Part shown: in pieces, positions 38,414 through 51,285 of the stretch
Layout: the number at the start of each line of letters is the position of its first letter
How positions within the stretch are numbered: the first letter of the stretch is position 1
NCBI RefSeq assembly: GCF_008831285.2
Contig: NC_045147.1
Coordinates: 22,780,981 to 22,840,980, forward strand
Reading direction: 5' to 3'
DNA: 60,000 nucleotides
DNA from: Nymphaea colorata
Taxonomy: Eukaryota; Streptophyta; Magnoliopsida; Nymphaeales; Nymphaeaceae
Translations under genes and position numbers: made by a program
The notes under the pieces: generated by a model
The model's input: only the letters and a program-made list of their open reading frames with translations
Databases searched by the model: none
Told to the model about the DNA's origin: nothing

Positions 38414-40050
38414 ATGGCGACGAAGGCGCCTGAAAACGAGAAGATACAGATCGACGTGAGGCCAGGCGGAATCGCGTGGGTGAAGATCAACCGTCCGGAA
38501 TCGCTCAACTCCCTCACGCGGCAGATGATCATCGACCTCGCCAGGGGGTTCCGGTCGCTCGACGCCGACGATTCCGTCAAGGTGATCGTCATCCACGGCG
38601 CCGGGAGGGCCTTCTGCTCTGGCGTCGATCTCACCGCCGCGGAGGACGTCTTCAAGGGAGACGTCAGGGACGTGGATACGGACACGGTCTTCCAGATGGA
38701 CAGGTGCCGGAAACCGATCATCGGAGCCGTCAACGGCTTCGCCGTCACTGCCGGCTTCGAGATCTGCCTCGCCTGCGACATCCTCGTCGCCGGAAGGGAC
38801 GCGAAGTTCGTCGACACTCACTCGAGGTATGGAGCCGCGTCCTTTCCCCCGAGTGTCGCGTTAGAATGGGGAACCGGGTTCATTCCGATACGCCTGATTT
38901 AGCTTCAGGGTCGAAGAATTGGAACGGAAGGGCGATACAAACCAGTCGGGTAAGGTCCGAAGCGCGATAAAAATTACGTGCGTCCGGATCTACTATATCG
39001 CAAACTTGATCCTGAACCGTATCTCGGAACCGTATTACCTGATCCGGGTTTGGATATCCAACCGTAGGCCAGTCTGCTTTCAGGTTTAATTAACCTATTT
39101 GAGTTGGCTCCTACTTCTTGGCTGTATAAGAAAAATATTGAATCGAACCCTGAGCGGCTGAGCCCTAACCCAGATGGGAACATAATCCCAATACGAGAGA
39201 GCGTTACTGCGACCCGGAGACGTAATCTGGAACCCGATTTGAGATCCAAATCAATCTTGTGTTAGGTTTGGATTGAATTGTGTGATTTCATCGGATCTGG
39301 ATCAGGGTAATTATCCCTCCCAAATTACATGATCATCTTTTTTTTCCTCGTCCTCCCGCGTGGTCTGATTGCATAATCTTCTTCTTCTTCTCCGTTGTGA
39401 TCTTTGCTTCAGGTTTGGTATATTCCCATCATGGGGCCTTTCTCAGAAGCTAGCGAGGGTCATCGGGCCGAACAGGGCGCGGGAAGTGTCACTCTCAAGT
39501 ATGGTGGTGACGGCCGAGGTGGCGGAGAGGTGGGGTCTTGTGAATCACGTGGTGGAACCCTCAGATGTGCTGAAGAAGGCCCAAGAAATCGCGGAGAGGA
39601 TTGTGAAGAACAACCATGACTTGGTTCTGAGATACAAGGCCGTTATCAACGACGGGTTGAAGGTGTCTCTTGGGGATGCACTTGCTTTAGAGAAGGTCAT
39701 GGCTTGTGCTTGCCAGTTGCCATCAGAATCCTATTTTGCTTCTATAACGTCATTGCCTCTTTATTTATTTTCTTTGCCTCTTTATTTATTTTCTCTTACA
39801 GCTTGGAAAAGGATAAGGAGGTCTTACCTCCTCAAAAGGAATGTTTTCCTATGGGGGCGCTCGGGCCTCCGGCATCAGAGAAATTAACGAACGTATTCAT
39901 GTTACTGAAGGTTTAGTGTTCTAATGAGTTTTCTTTCTTGTGGTGCAGGAGAAAGCACACATATTTTATGATGGGATGACAAGGGAGCAATTTGAGCAGA
40001 TGAAGAAATTCATAGCTGGACGAAGCTCCAAACCTAGTTCTAAAATGTGA
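38414..40050 (+). CDS. ECHIA: enoyl-CoA hydratase/isomerase family protein, probably peroxisomal
   Basis: Three exons join in phase: 38414-38826, 39413-39695 and 39949-40050, giving 265 residues. It closely follows Arabidopsis ECHIA (At4g16210) as I remember it. Crotonase marks are INRPESLNSL, the oxyanion-hole segment FCSGVDLTAAE (about 67-77), the GFAVTAGFEICLACD helix with Glu116, and THSRFGIFPSWGLSQKL. The first catalytic Glu is present. The position of the second, normally in a PEI.LG motif, appears to be His136, which the Arabidopsis protein also seems to have. The protein ends SKM, a variant of the SKL peroxisomal signal, so I infer a role in peroxisomal beta-oxidation or a related acyl-CoA step. 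Exon 1 is GC-rich compared with its neighbours. The first intron (38827-39412) contains repeat-like GGATC and ACCGTAT phrases. Confidence 0.95.
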
Positions 40051-42162
40051 AAGGGGTTTCTCCTTTGTCTTTGAGACCCCATTAGCTAAGTGATTTAATG
40101 TCACAAGATCTCTAGCTAAGTATCTGATCTGTGAATCTTGGAGAAAATAACAGGAAACCCTTGTAATCATTTGGTTAATAACGTCGTCATCACTCGCAGG
40201 CAGTCTGATTCATAAATCACTTGCTACAGTTTTCGTATTATTTTTGTTTCATCTTTCATTGTTAAAGCTTAGGGTTTTCCCCCCATTTTAGCTTACTCGG
40301 TGATTGTTAACGGAAGTTGAGACGGACGAATCATAAGCACGTGTTCTGATTTTGTCTGAAGAGAGCAAAAGCGGAATGAAGCAAGCCAGTGGATGATATT
40401 GGGCAATACCTTTTGCTGAAGGGTTAATATAGTGGATAGGACAGTCAATGGATCAGATGCAGACCGTTCCGACTGAACTGTTTCGAATAAGTCAGATATA
40501 GAAAATGTTTAATATCCCATTAGAAAATCGGATCATATTTATTTTTTTAAAATAATATTTAATCATTTGTTTTAAATTAATATTTAAACCAGATAATAAG
40601 CATTGGTATGGCCAATTAAAATTTTCCATATCCAATATCCGTTTATTTGGAAGTTGGCTTTTAATGTATCATAATGCAGATTCACATTCATGTCTTATTT
40701 CTGATTGGATTCGACTGTAAAGTTAAAAGTCAGATTCGAATGCGATATAACCTTTTCCGCTTGTATTTGAATCCAAATACTTGAACCTTTGATATGCAGA
40801 TATAGTGAGTGATATATCCTCTTCAAGTCTGATCCATTGACATCCCAATTAATGGACAGACCCTTAAAATTTCGAAGGCGAGCTTTGTCTTCATGGTTAG
40901 GTATGTTCCTATTTTACTAGAGAATGTGAAGACCTTTTAAAGGCGATGACGAAAAGAATATTGTCATGAAATTCATCTCCTTAAAGCACACATATAAGAA
41001 CACAGTGTTCTTGATTTTTATTAATGTTGTTTTCGTGAAACAATAGACATAATAATGCTGTGTTATGAAACAAAAAACAGCGTTCTTAAAAAAGGTGTCT
41101 CAGAAATGCAATGTACTTTCATTTTAAGCCCTTTTAGTTTTAGAACATTTATTGATTTGAGTGTTGCTTATCCTTATATCTGCAGCAACGTTACTTGTTT
41201 CAGGCCCATTTCTTTTAATTACCGTCTGCTAAATCAAGAGACAACCCATAATCGATATTCTCTAGCACAACCTTTTGAAGTGTGAAAGGTTAGCCACAGG
41301 ATCAGATCAAGCCACTAGGAGTCTAACAAGGTATCCATTGTGTATTTTTGACGACACAAAAAAAAAAAAAAATGGGGAACAGAAACAAAAAAAATAGGAG
41401 AGCCCACGTAGAAGATTAGCAACGCCCGTATACAAGGATTTCATGCACAACTCAAGAAATGGTCCGGTCACCACTTTCTCCAATGAGATAAGAACGTGCC
41501 TGCTCATCTATCAAATCACATTCTCAAATGGATCCGACATCCGCACCCTCAGTCTCGCCAAGCCATTTGCAATACAAGTAGTGGGACCCACGTGGGAAGT
41601 AATTTCTGACGATCTGACTATCATCAAGAAAATAGAATGGAGATTTTAGTCTCTTTCAAAGTGATTTAGGCGGTTTATATGATCTGGCTCATGTACATAT
41701 CAGCACACGAAGCAGTGACCTGATACTATCCAAACAGATACAATAATCAGCAAAACAAGGCACACAGGGAGAAAATTGCAGAAAGAACAACATTATCGCT
41801 ATATATAATACATACGAAACTGTAGAAAGAACAATATTATCGCCAGATATAATACATACAGACCAATCATAAGATGAGCACTTATGAACATTGATGGAAA
41901 TGCAAAAGCCAGCATGTTGATGAGCATCTGAGCAATGAGCTCCTCATCAGGCTTTCTCAAAACCTAACATTTTGCTCAATTTTGTGGACCTGTGTTTCTA
42001 GAAGGCATTACACATGTTCTGGATGGCCTGCCCAAGGACCTGTTTGCCCATTTCTTCCAGTAACTGCGTGGTATATGTGCAGATGTCTCTCACTCTACAT
42101 TTTATTCATTGGAGCCAAACAAGTGCAAGGACGATAAAAATTCTTTAGTCTAAAGAACAGCT
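40051..42162. other. spacer between convergent genes
   Basis: It holds the 3' flanks of the hydratase gene (plus) and the beta-galactosidase gene (minus). The stretch 40480-40830 has repeat-like phrases of the kind seen near 18.2 and 28.6 kb. A roughly 33-bp phrase with AGAAAGAACAA..TTATCGC occurs twice near 41778-41840. No further gene is seen. Confidence 0.45.
42101..42106 (-). terminator. possible polyadenylation signal of the beta-galactosidase gene
   Basis: AATAAA on the minus strand lies about 57 bases after the stop codon at 42163. Confidence 0.4.
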
Positions 42163-45100
42163 TCACATATAAGCAATATTGACATCCGAAGCTGACATAC
42201 ATTTTGCTTCAACTGCTAAAGTCTTCACAACTCCTGGGCATGGGTCCTCACCGAACTTCTCATTTGAGACACTTATGGTACATCTATTTTTGCCTCGGCA
42301 TGCCTACCAATGATATCATCATAATGAGAAAAGCAACAAAGACACCTTTCATACTGGAATTATAAAAGTAATAAACATACCTCAGACACAACTGAAAATG
42401 ATTTAGAAGCATGACAGTTCCCTTCTGAAAACTGTTGGCAGCTACCTTGTGGGTTTCCATAACTTGCAAACTCTATGGAAGAGATTATCTGACCATAGTC
42501 ACAAAATATGTCCAACTCGGGACCTACTTCCGTGATTGAAATATCACCACTGACGATGTCTGGGTGCTGCCACATGTGAAGAGGCGGGTAATCAGACTCT
42601 GAGGTTGTTGCACAGATCGTGTCAGTAGCATGACGCATGATTGATATTCCCAGTGGGTTCCCACCTATTTCCTCAAAGAGGACAAGCAGATTGCTTGATT
42701 CCTGTAGCCAGGATCTTGGGACATGATACCTGCATGCAATTTGTGTTTAAATATACATCTGGATAAAAATTTCATACACAGTTTACCTAAAATGTAATTG
42801 AATTTTGCAAACATATTTATTTATAAAGACTAAAGGAGTCAGCTGATAGAAATACCTTTCCAGCCCTACCATAACCAGAACTCTAAATAAAAGGCAGTAG
42901 CCTATTCAAATAGGATACTTTGCAGACACACATACACACCTTTTTTCTTTGTTTTCTTTAAAGAACCTCCTATTATGTTAGACCAACAGCCTAAGTGGGG
43001 GCCTCACAAGATTGGGCCAAAAAGAACATTGTCAACGTGTTTAGATCGACACCTCATACTATCTCAAATCATTGATGGTTCTTTCCACATTTATTGCATG
43101 CACTTACACGTCTGCTTGTTCCTTTTCTTTTACATTTTTTTTCCCAAAGAAGACACACACACACACACAGATATATATATATATATGAAAGCAGTGTCAA
43201 AGGGGTGCTAGATGATACAACAATTTTCTCTATAGAAGAATGTCCTACAGTTATAGAGGCTTCACCATTAAGAGGTATTTCATACTTAAAGTGTTAGGCT
43301 TCACATGCAAGCGTGCACTATTTAGGTCTCTGATGGCTCATTGTTCACTGTTCCCAGCTAAATCACTATTATTATTCTCATCCAAAAAATAAGGCCATCC
43401 AATGATGACAAGACCAAGCTAAAGGAAAATAAAGTTTTTCTCTCAGTATAACTGTGTTTATGCTCAAACTAATACAACAATTAGGATAAGAAACACTTAG
43501 GCCTGCTATCAGGTACTGATGGAGAACAGAAAGTAATTCCCTCTTTTTGACCCTCCATCCTAGAGACGAATGCTTGACACCAGAAGAGATATCAGGCAAC
43601 AGGCTGGTTAACTCTTGTAAGAAACTGACAGGTCACCAAACTTTTTCCCCAAATAGTTTTTGGCATCTCTTGAAGCAAATTTGCTCTTAATTATCAATGC
43701 CACAGCTATACCTACTCTTCCGATTACAGCATCCGGTCCATAGCATGCTTCAAGTTCCATCCAACTCAATGGTATCAGTGCTCCCCATAGTGAAACTACA
43801 TACTCTTCTCTTCACCAATGAAAACTCAGACTAGAACGCTTTATGAAGGTAATCAACATTAACAAGAAAAAATGCAAAGAAAAAGCTTCTCCCATGATTA
43901 AAGAGAAACAGTGACTTCCAATTGCCTCTGTGGTTATCTCACTGAGCAAATGGCTGAACAAAAAACATGGTCTTTAGTAATTCGATCACAAATTTCTACC
44001 ATTACTACTTTGCAGATAATGAAGATCTGAACTCAATTATGAATGTCTTTTCCACTATTATTATTATCATTGTTGTTGCCGTTGCTATTATTATTGTTGT
44101 TGTCATGGTTGTTGTTGCTTGTTGTCCTGGCTATGTTACCAATAACAACATCATCAATGTTTCCATTACTACTATTATCACCACTACTGGTATATAATTT
44201 CTCCAGCTTAATATCATACCAGCGCTGAGTAGGTCTCCCGCAGTTCCACAAACACTTTCTTTCATTATAAGCTCCACGATAATCACAGTGTGAAGGGCAT
44301 CCATGCTTTGGTGCAACAATGGTCCAGTATCTTCCAATGCTCTTTCCATTAACCCAAGCTTGGCCCTTTCCCATGCTTCCCAAATCAATTGCAACAGGAT
44401 CAGCACCATCAGGAGCACTAAATGTGGCCTACAAGCAGATCATTAAAAAAACCACTACTCAGGCAACAGTATTTATGAAGTCAAGGTTTAGATAGCACAA
44501 GGCTTGATAAGCATATCCAAAGATAGTTAATGACAACAAACATTACAAAGAAACTAAACAAGAAGAAATTGGCACTAACTAATAATGGAAAGACAATGTA
44601 AGGCTAAGAGAAAAAGGTGCTTCTGTAAGAAAACCGTGCATCCCACATATGGAAGTGCTCATTGTGTGGATTAACAGAAATTGCACACTTTTTATATAAT
44701 AATCGGTAATTGCATTAGGAGATATAAAAAGCTCATTTCACATTATCCTTAGAGATAAAGAGATCACACTTGAAATATGACAACATCATTGATGGAGGCA
44801 AGAACTGTCTTTGAAATTAATTAAACCAAGGATACCTTGTACCATGTGAAGGAAGCAGTAGATGTGTCGGGTGGTAAAGTGGAGGACCAATTCACACTTC
44901 CCTGGCTTTCTAGATCATATATTTTTAGGAATTCCCCCTTTAAACCAACCTGGTCCAAACATAATTTTGTCAGCTACTCCCAAAATTCTGTTTCCGCTCA
45001 AATTTAACAAGAGAAATGACTACATGATTATATAGAAAGACTGCATACAGAAAACTGGTCCTTAGAGTGATTGCAAATCATACATGTTAACTCATGTCTT

Positions 45101-46034
45101 GCATGTGGTACAGCCCATATCACACATCATATCTCCTAAAACCATCCGGCAATTAAGAATGTGATACTAGAGGAAAAGAGAAAGTTTCTAAAATCTCTGT
45201 ACTCTCTGGGAAAGAAGCAAATTACTTTGGCTTCAAAATAGCTTCTCAGGCTAACAAGTGTTAAACAATATACATTTTTTTTCTTTCGAACACCAAGTTT
45301 TCAATCCATAGAGACTTACTTGATAGGTCCATGGAGAATTCAAAAGGTTTTGAACTCCACCCTTTAGACCTTTGAGATTGATCTGTCCTCTCAGACCTGC
45401 TCCATCTTTTTCAAGGAAAGCACCATAATTCTGCATGGTTGAACTTAATTATTAATATAAAAGATTATCCACAGATTAATTTTGTTGTTTTAAAGATGAC
45501 AAAAGCCATTGGCCTCTGCATCATTCCAAAGACTATAGATGCATTTGAAGTGTAACAATGGGAATGAAGCTGGCTTGAATTCCCAGCAACATTAACCATA
45601 TCTTCTTAGATAGCAATCCAGATAATGAGACAAATGTTGGAGAAGTAGACTGACTTTGCTAAATAGATCCCCACTTCAAGGCCCAATAACTAAAAGAAAT
45701 CAATTGATGAATCACATGCTTCAAGAATGGCCATTGGGAAGCATGAGACTCAAGTCATTACAAGTAAAACAAAATAATGACAAAAACTGCTAATATCAAA
45801 ATAAGACTTCCTTTTGGTGTATGATATATTTACTCTCATGGCCCATTTTATGCTCCTACTGTCAACATTAAATTAAAAAAGAATATGACGCAAAGGTAAC
45901 AAGTTACCTGCAAGCCCATTGTTTGTGAGACTATTGCCAGCTCATTTTCTCCCTGTTTCAAATCAATATGGAGGTTCACAGGCGCCCAGTGACCAGTAGC
46001 ATTACCTAAGTCATTTGCCAAAGACATATGAGAA

Positions 46035-46070
<36 letters not shown>

Positions 46071-49000
46071 CATGTGCTTGTATATATGTCTGCTTTGAGT
46101 AGCATGTTTGCTCACAGTAAGCTTGCCATATTAAATTCCTTATATATAATTATAAAGTACACGTGCAAAAATAGAGTCATCATGTGTCGATGTACAAGGA
46201 ATGTTTCTGCATGGTAGGCTGCTAAATAAATAATAATAACAATATAAATTACCTGCAAGATTCCCATTTACAAAAACTCGAACAACATCCCGCACACGGT
46301 CAATTGTGAGAGAGGGTCGTACACCAGTTACCTTCCAATGTAAAATATCCTCATCAGAGATATATATCCTACAACATGGTCCATTGAAAAGAGGCATAAG
46401 TGACACATATACAGGCATCAAGAGCGTTCTATTTAAAGCAGCAGTTAGCTAATGGATTTTGCATCAGGCTAAGGTGTCATGCTAAACTGAAAATGTAGGT
46501 AAGTGGATATATAGTATGCTGAGCAAGCCATAGGCATGAATATGGAACACATAGGAAAAATTGCTGATCCATGAACACTGAAGAAAGTCATAGAAAAAAA
46601 AAACATCTAAATTGAAATACAAAATCAAATTGGAACACCATTATGTGAAACATCTTAACCTATGTCACACGGGTACTCCTCTTAAGGAGGAGTACCCGCA
46701 CGGTACGGATACGGGTACGGCTCTGGGTACGGCAAAGGTGTGGTCAATGCAGCATCGGGTACGGTCAATGTACCCGGGATCATTTTTGTCCATTTTCGGA
46801 CTCGGTCTACTTTGACCGAGTCCAAAGTTGTTCGGTTTTTTAGTTGAAAATTAAAAATCCCCCTCTCTTTTCCTGTTTCCTTTTCCACTCTAAACCTTTC
46901 TTGTACATAGTTCCTCACAACTTTTCATTTAAAATCTTTCATACAATGTTTCGAAAATCCATCCCTTCTCTATAACTTGACTCTTCGATAATAGTGTGAG
47001 CCATAACCATAGCGATGTCAATATATCTTAAAAGTGTGACCTGTTGCTCCTTCTAATCTTGATGATGCGACGGAGAATCAAGAAAGCTGATGTATTTGTA
47101 TGTTAATTACTTCCATACTGTGTTTTGGATAATGATTTATGAATATGTTATTCATTTTGGAACTTTTTGACACACACATGTATGCACCCGTACCCATACC
47201 TATGTGACATAGATCTTAACATATTTCAGGTTTTACTTTTAAGGTTTCAGCAAGAAATCAAGGAACAAAAATTGAAGGAATGAAGACTATGCAATGAGTA
47301 ATGAATAAAAAGAAAAACAAATGGATAGGAGAAAAGTTAGGGTTTAATCCTGCCTTAAATCCTTCAAAACTAAGGACATATCTCAAAACTTGTTCGACAA
47401 AACTTTTTTACTTAAAACAAATACATTGAAGGGAAACCAAGAAAATAATTAGTGCAACAGTGAAAACTAGTAACAAAAATAACTAATTTGCCATCTCTAA
47501 CATTTCCCCTCCAATGACACCAATCATTCCTTGTATATAATTCCTACAAGAGTAAAACAACCACCTCGACAAGGATATATACAAGATGAAGATGTTTGTG
47601 CATGCTGCATAACCAATGACATCAAGCTTAGCTGCAACGTTTTCTCTTACGAACGCAATCAGTAATGATGTGTTCAATTTTATCAAGACTGCACAAAGTG
47701 CCACTGATTGCTTGATAGTCTCAACATAGAATTGTGAAATGTGCAGTTCATCTAGAAGTAAAGCAAGTATTTGCACAAATGTATGTGCTATTGAATGTGG
47801 ATACCACTAATACTCCTTGATTTCTTCTAATTCATTTGTCTTACCTATTTGTCTCCAGTCATCAGGTCTATTTCATTGATTTTAAGAGTAAAGTGGCTGA
47901 CCCAATCTTTTGTAAATTTCACACAGCTCCAAGTGAGCTAATTGCATGGAATCATTCCAAGGGAATATTGACTCAGTCAATTGTTGGAACCTTAAACTCA
48001 AAAAGTAAGATTTGAGTTATTACAAGAATATTGACATTTCTTTTCAGTCTAGAAGAAGCAGTAAAGTTTCCTTACCTAGTAATATACCACAAATAGTCTG
48101 AACTGTCTTTTGTAATATTTAGATGTTCTAGTACACCATGCATTGTAAAATTTTCTGGACTCCATACACCAATTGGCTCATGAAATGCCTGCCACGACTC
48201 TGAGATCCAAGAAACTGTAGACTTGAATGAGAAATTGGTCATGGTTGAGAAACGAGAAGAAAGTCTGTCCAAAAGTTTTAGAGAGGTCTGTGACTGCACC
48301 TGCATCAGTCCCAATGAAATATTTGAGTGGGGATGCATTTCACTAGCAGAAGAACAGCATGAGATGCATGAAGGACTATGAAGATTTCATACTTTATGGC
48401 TTAGATAAAAATCAGTAAGGGATGATTTTAGTTAGCAAGATTATTAACAAATCAACTCAAGGCAACCTAAAATGCATGTGCCATCAGCATGTAGTTGGTT
48501 TAAAGTTTAAACATATAAAGTCTTGGTTTTTTTTTCCTTGTCATATTAGTAGTCAAAATTGCAACTAGTGGACTAGTCACAGTAGTTGGTATCCAAGTAA
48601 CTTGTCTGAAGGTAACTCATCACAGCTGCCTAAAAACACCAACTAGTTGACACCCTGGTCAACTAGTTCCCAACTAGACCACTGACCAACCGAGTCAGTC
48701 TCTAAGTTTCTTTTGTTTTTTCTGTGTTATCTGCTTTCTGTTTTTTTTTTCTTCTATCTGTGTTTCTTTTTTATGCATCTTTCTCCTGTTGTTTTCTCAT
48801 TATATGATTTATGTTATTTTCTTCAGTTCTATAATGGGGCTTTCTTTTAATGGTTCATAGTTCGATTTTCATTCCTTCCCAGTTAATGAGAGTCTGTGAA
48901 CTGTTTTTCTCTTCCCAATCATGTTATTCTGTCATCCTATCATTACGTTATATCATGTGATTATGCAAGTTTAGGGATGATATAGTCTTCTGTTTCTTTT

Positions 49001-51046
49001 TCCTTTATATTCAACAGGCCGTTTAGGTTCCATGTGAGCAATAATGTAAATGATTATGTAATTCATGTCAATACCATGCTTTCTCTTTTTATGTTGTTAT
49101 AACTTTTAATCATGTAATTGGAATTTTGATTGCATGCATGTACTTTATTATCTGGTATTGCATTTTTTTTTATTAGTTGATGGTCCATAGCCACAAATAT
49201 CATTCTCGGGTTTTTATCAATGAGGTTTTTCTCGGGTATTTAGCTGCATTTTTTTTTTGGAAAATCTCGGAGTTTTTTAAAAAAATAAAAAATCAAAATG
49301 TTAGGTAAGCATACAAGAAATGAAAAACTAATAAGTATTGTATTGCATTTAGGAGGTTACGTTAAATACCTAAAACAAGAGGAAACAAAACAATGAAACA
49401 AAAGTTGAAAAAATTAAAAACAGAAAATGAAATAAAAAATAAATGAAAACATTGCGATAAAATTGCATTAAAATCTCAATAAATTATTTTTAACAATTTC
49501 TCATTATACCGTGATATTTCCCTTTTTATCATTTTTCTTATTTTTTCGTTAATATCGTGATATTTTTCGAAAATATCGCAATATTTAATTTTTTAATTTT
49601 CCTTTTTATGATTCTCACTTTCATTTACTTTGATTGTTTTATTATTTATTATTTGTTTTAACCTGGTCAGTTGATACATTTACTTTTAATGTTTTATTAG
49701 CATATGCAATAGAAAATCACAACTAGTGAATTTATTTATAACTTATAAACTCTTAACTAGCTTCATATTAGGGTACTATCTGAGTTACATATTGTCAAGT
49801 TGAGATGGACCATCCTTAATGAACAATCCCAAATCCATCTTGCTTAGTTTGTTGAGTTTGCTAACCACTTATACTTGTATCCTATGATGTATTCTCATTT
49901 AATTGCAACCTCTCTGTCCTGGAACGCAATTCAGATTGAGTTGCATACTTTTACTGGTTTTCCTTTTAAAAACATAAGGCAAGTTTCTTTTTGTCCCCCT
50001 TCTCCATGGCATCAGAACCAAAAGAAACATATCTTACATCAAAGTGAACCAATAAATTTGGTGGTTTACAGCAATTGCTCAGAAACAGTTTGAATTTTGA
50101 AAGAGTTGGTACAAACTTACGTTTACATGATACTGTGCCCTTGACTTTCAGCAGATTATGGCATTAAATCACTTAATTAATGACTTAAGCTCAAGTGGCC
50201 AACAGAAATCCTCATACAACCCAACAAATTAATTAGGAAAAGACAAAAAATTAATGCATGTTAAAACAGGAAGCAATGTCACAAGTAAAAAGGGGAAGCA
50301 GTGCTACCTTGGCAGTATTAAAAGCAACATTTTTGCAGTCAGGCAATATGCTCACTGACCATGGTGGCAGATGAAAAGTTTGTCCAAGAAATTTCACACT
50401 GACTGAATGACGCTCATCCATGTTTGCAAGAAATGCTGAACATACACTTCCATTTCCAAGAAAACCACTATCAGTAATTTTATTGTCAACAGGTTCCCGA
50501 TAAACATGTGCCTGGAAAACCATGGTAAGGACTGAATTCAGAGTATGAATTATGGAGCATAAATGACTGAATAGACATTGAAAACCATGATTGGAAAATG
50601 ACTACCTAGATTTTATACCAATCTGGAATTGATCAAGTATCACAGCTTTCTTTTGTGGGGAAAAAAAGCCACTGGATGGAGTCAAATGCAGGGAGAGAAG
50701 GCCTAATCTTGTTTCTACTAACTAACAATACTTTGGTTCTTCATTTAGGAAGCAGGATTAAGGTTAATGCTTAAGAGGCGTGGTTCAGGGATTGGAATAT
50801 GTTGAAGAACCTACTTTGCAAATTTACTAAAGATCAGAGAGGCCTATGAAGTATGAACAAATGAAGTTGTATGACTCAGCTTTTCTCCTATAACAATGGA
50901 AGTCAGTCACAAGTGAAGGCCTTGAAAGGACTACACATTTCAAGTTGGCTCAAGTCAGTCAACTTAAATTAAATTAAAGAAAAATATAAAAATAAAATGT
51001 TTAAAATGTCAAAAGTAATACGGATATCATCAAGGATCAATCAAAC

Positions 51047-51084
<38 letters not shown>

Positions 51085-51211
51085 AGGAATCTTTGATTTC
51101 TCCATCCAGGTTTGGACGGAGAAATCAATCAGCCACTCACAACACACTGCTTGATGCATTGCATCGGGTGATCATGATTGGACAGAGAATTGGATGGCTG
51201 GAGGATTTCAC

Positions 51212-51285
<74 letters not shown>

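Noticed and set aside
38222-38821. Minus-strand open frames of 184-199 codons
   Set aside because: They are shadows of the GC-rich first exon of the enoyl-CoA hydratase gene.
44033-44218. Asn-rich C-terminal extension in frame with a beta-galactosidase exon
   Set aside because: A proper donor at 44219 ends the exon, and the next exon joins in phase to give the conserved YHVPRSWL. The Asn run is intronic trinucleotide repeat.
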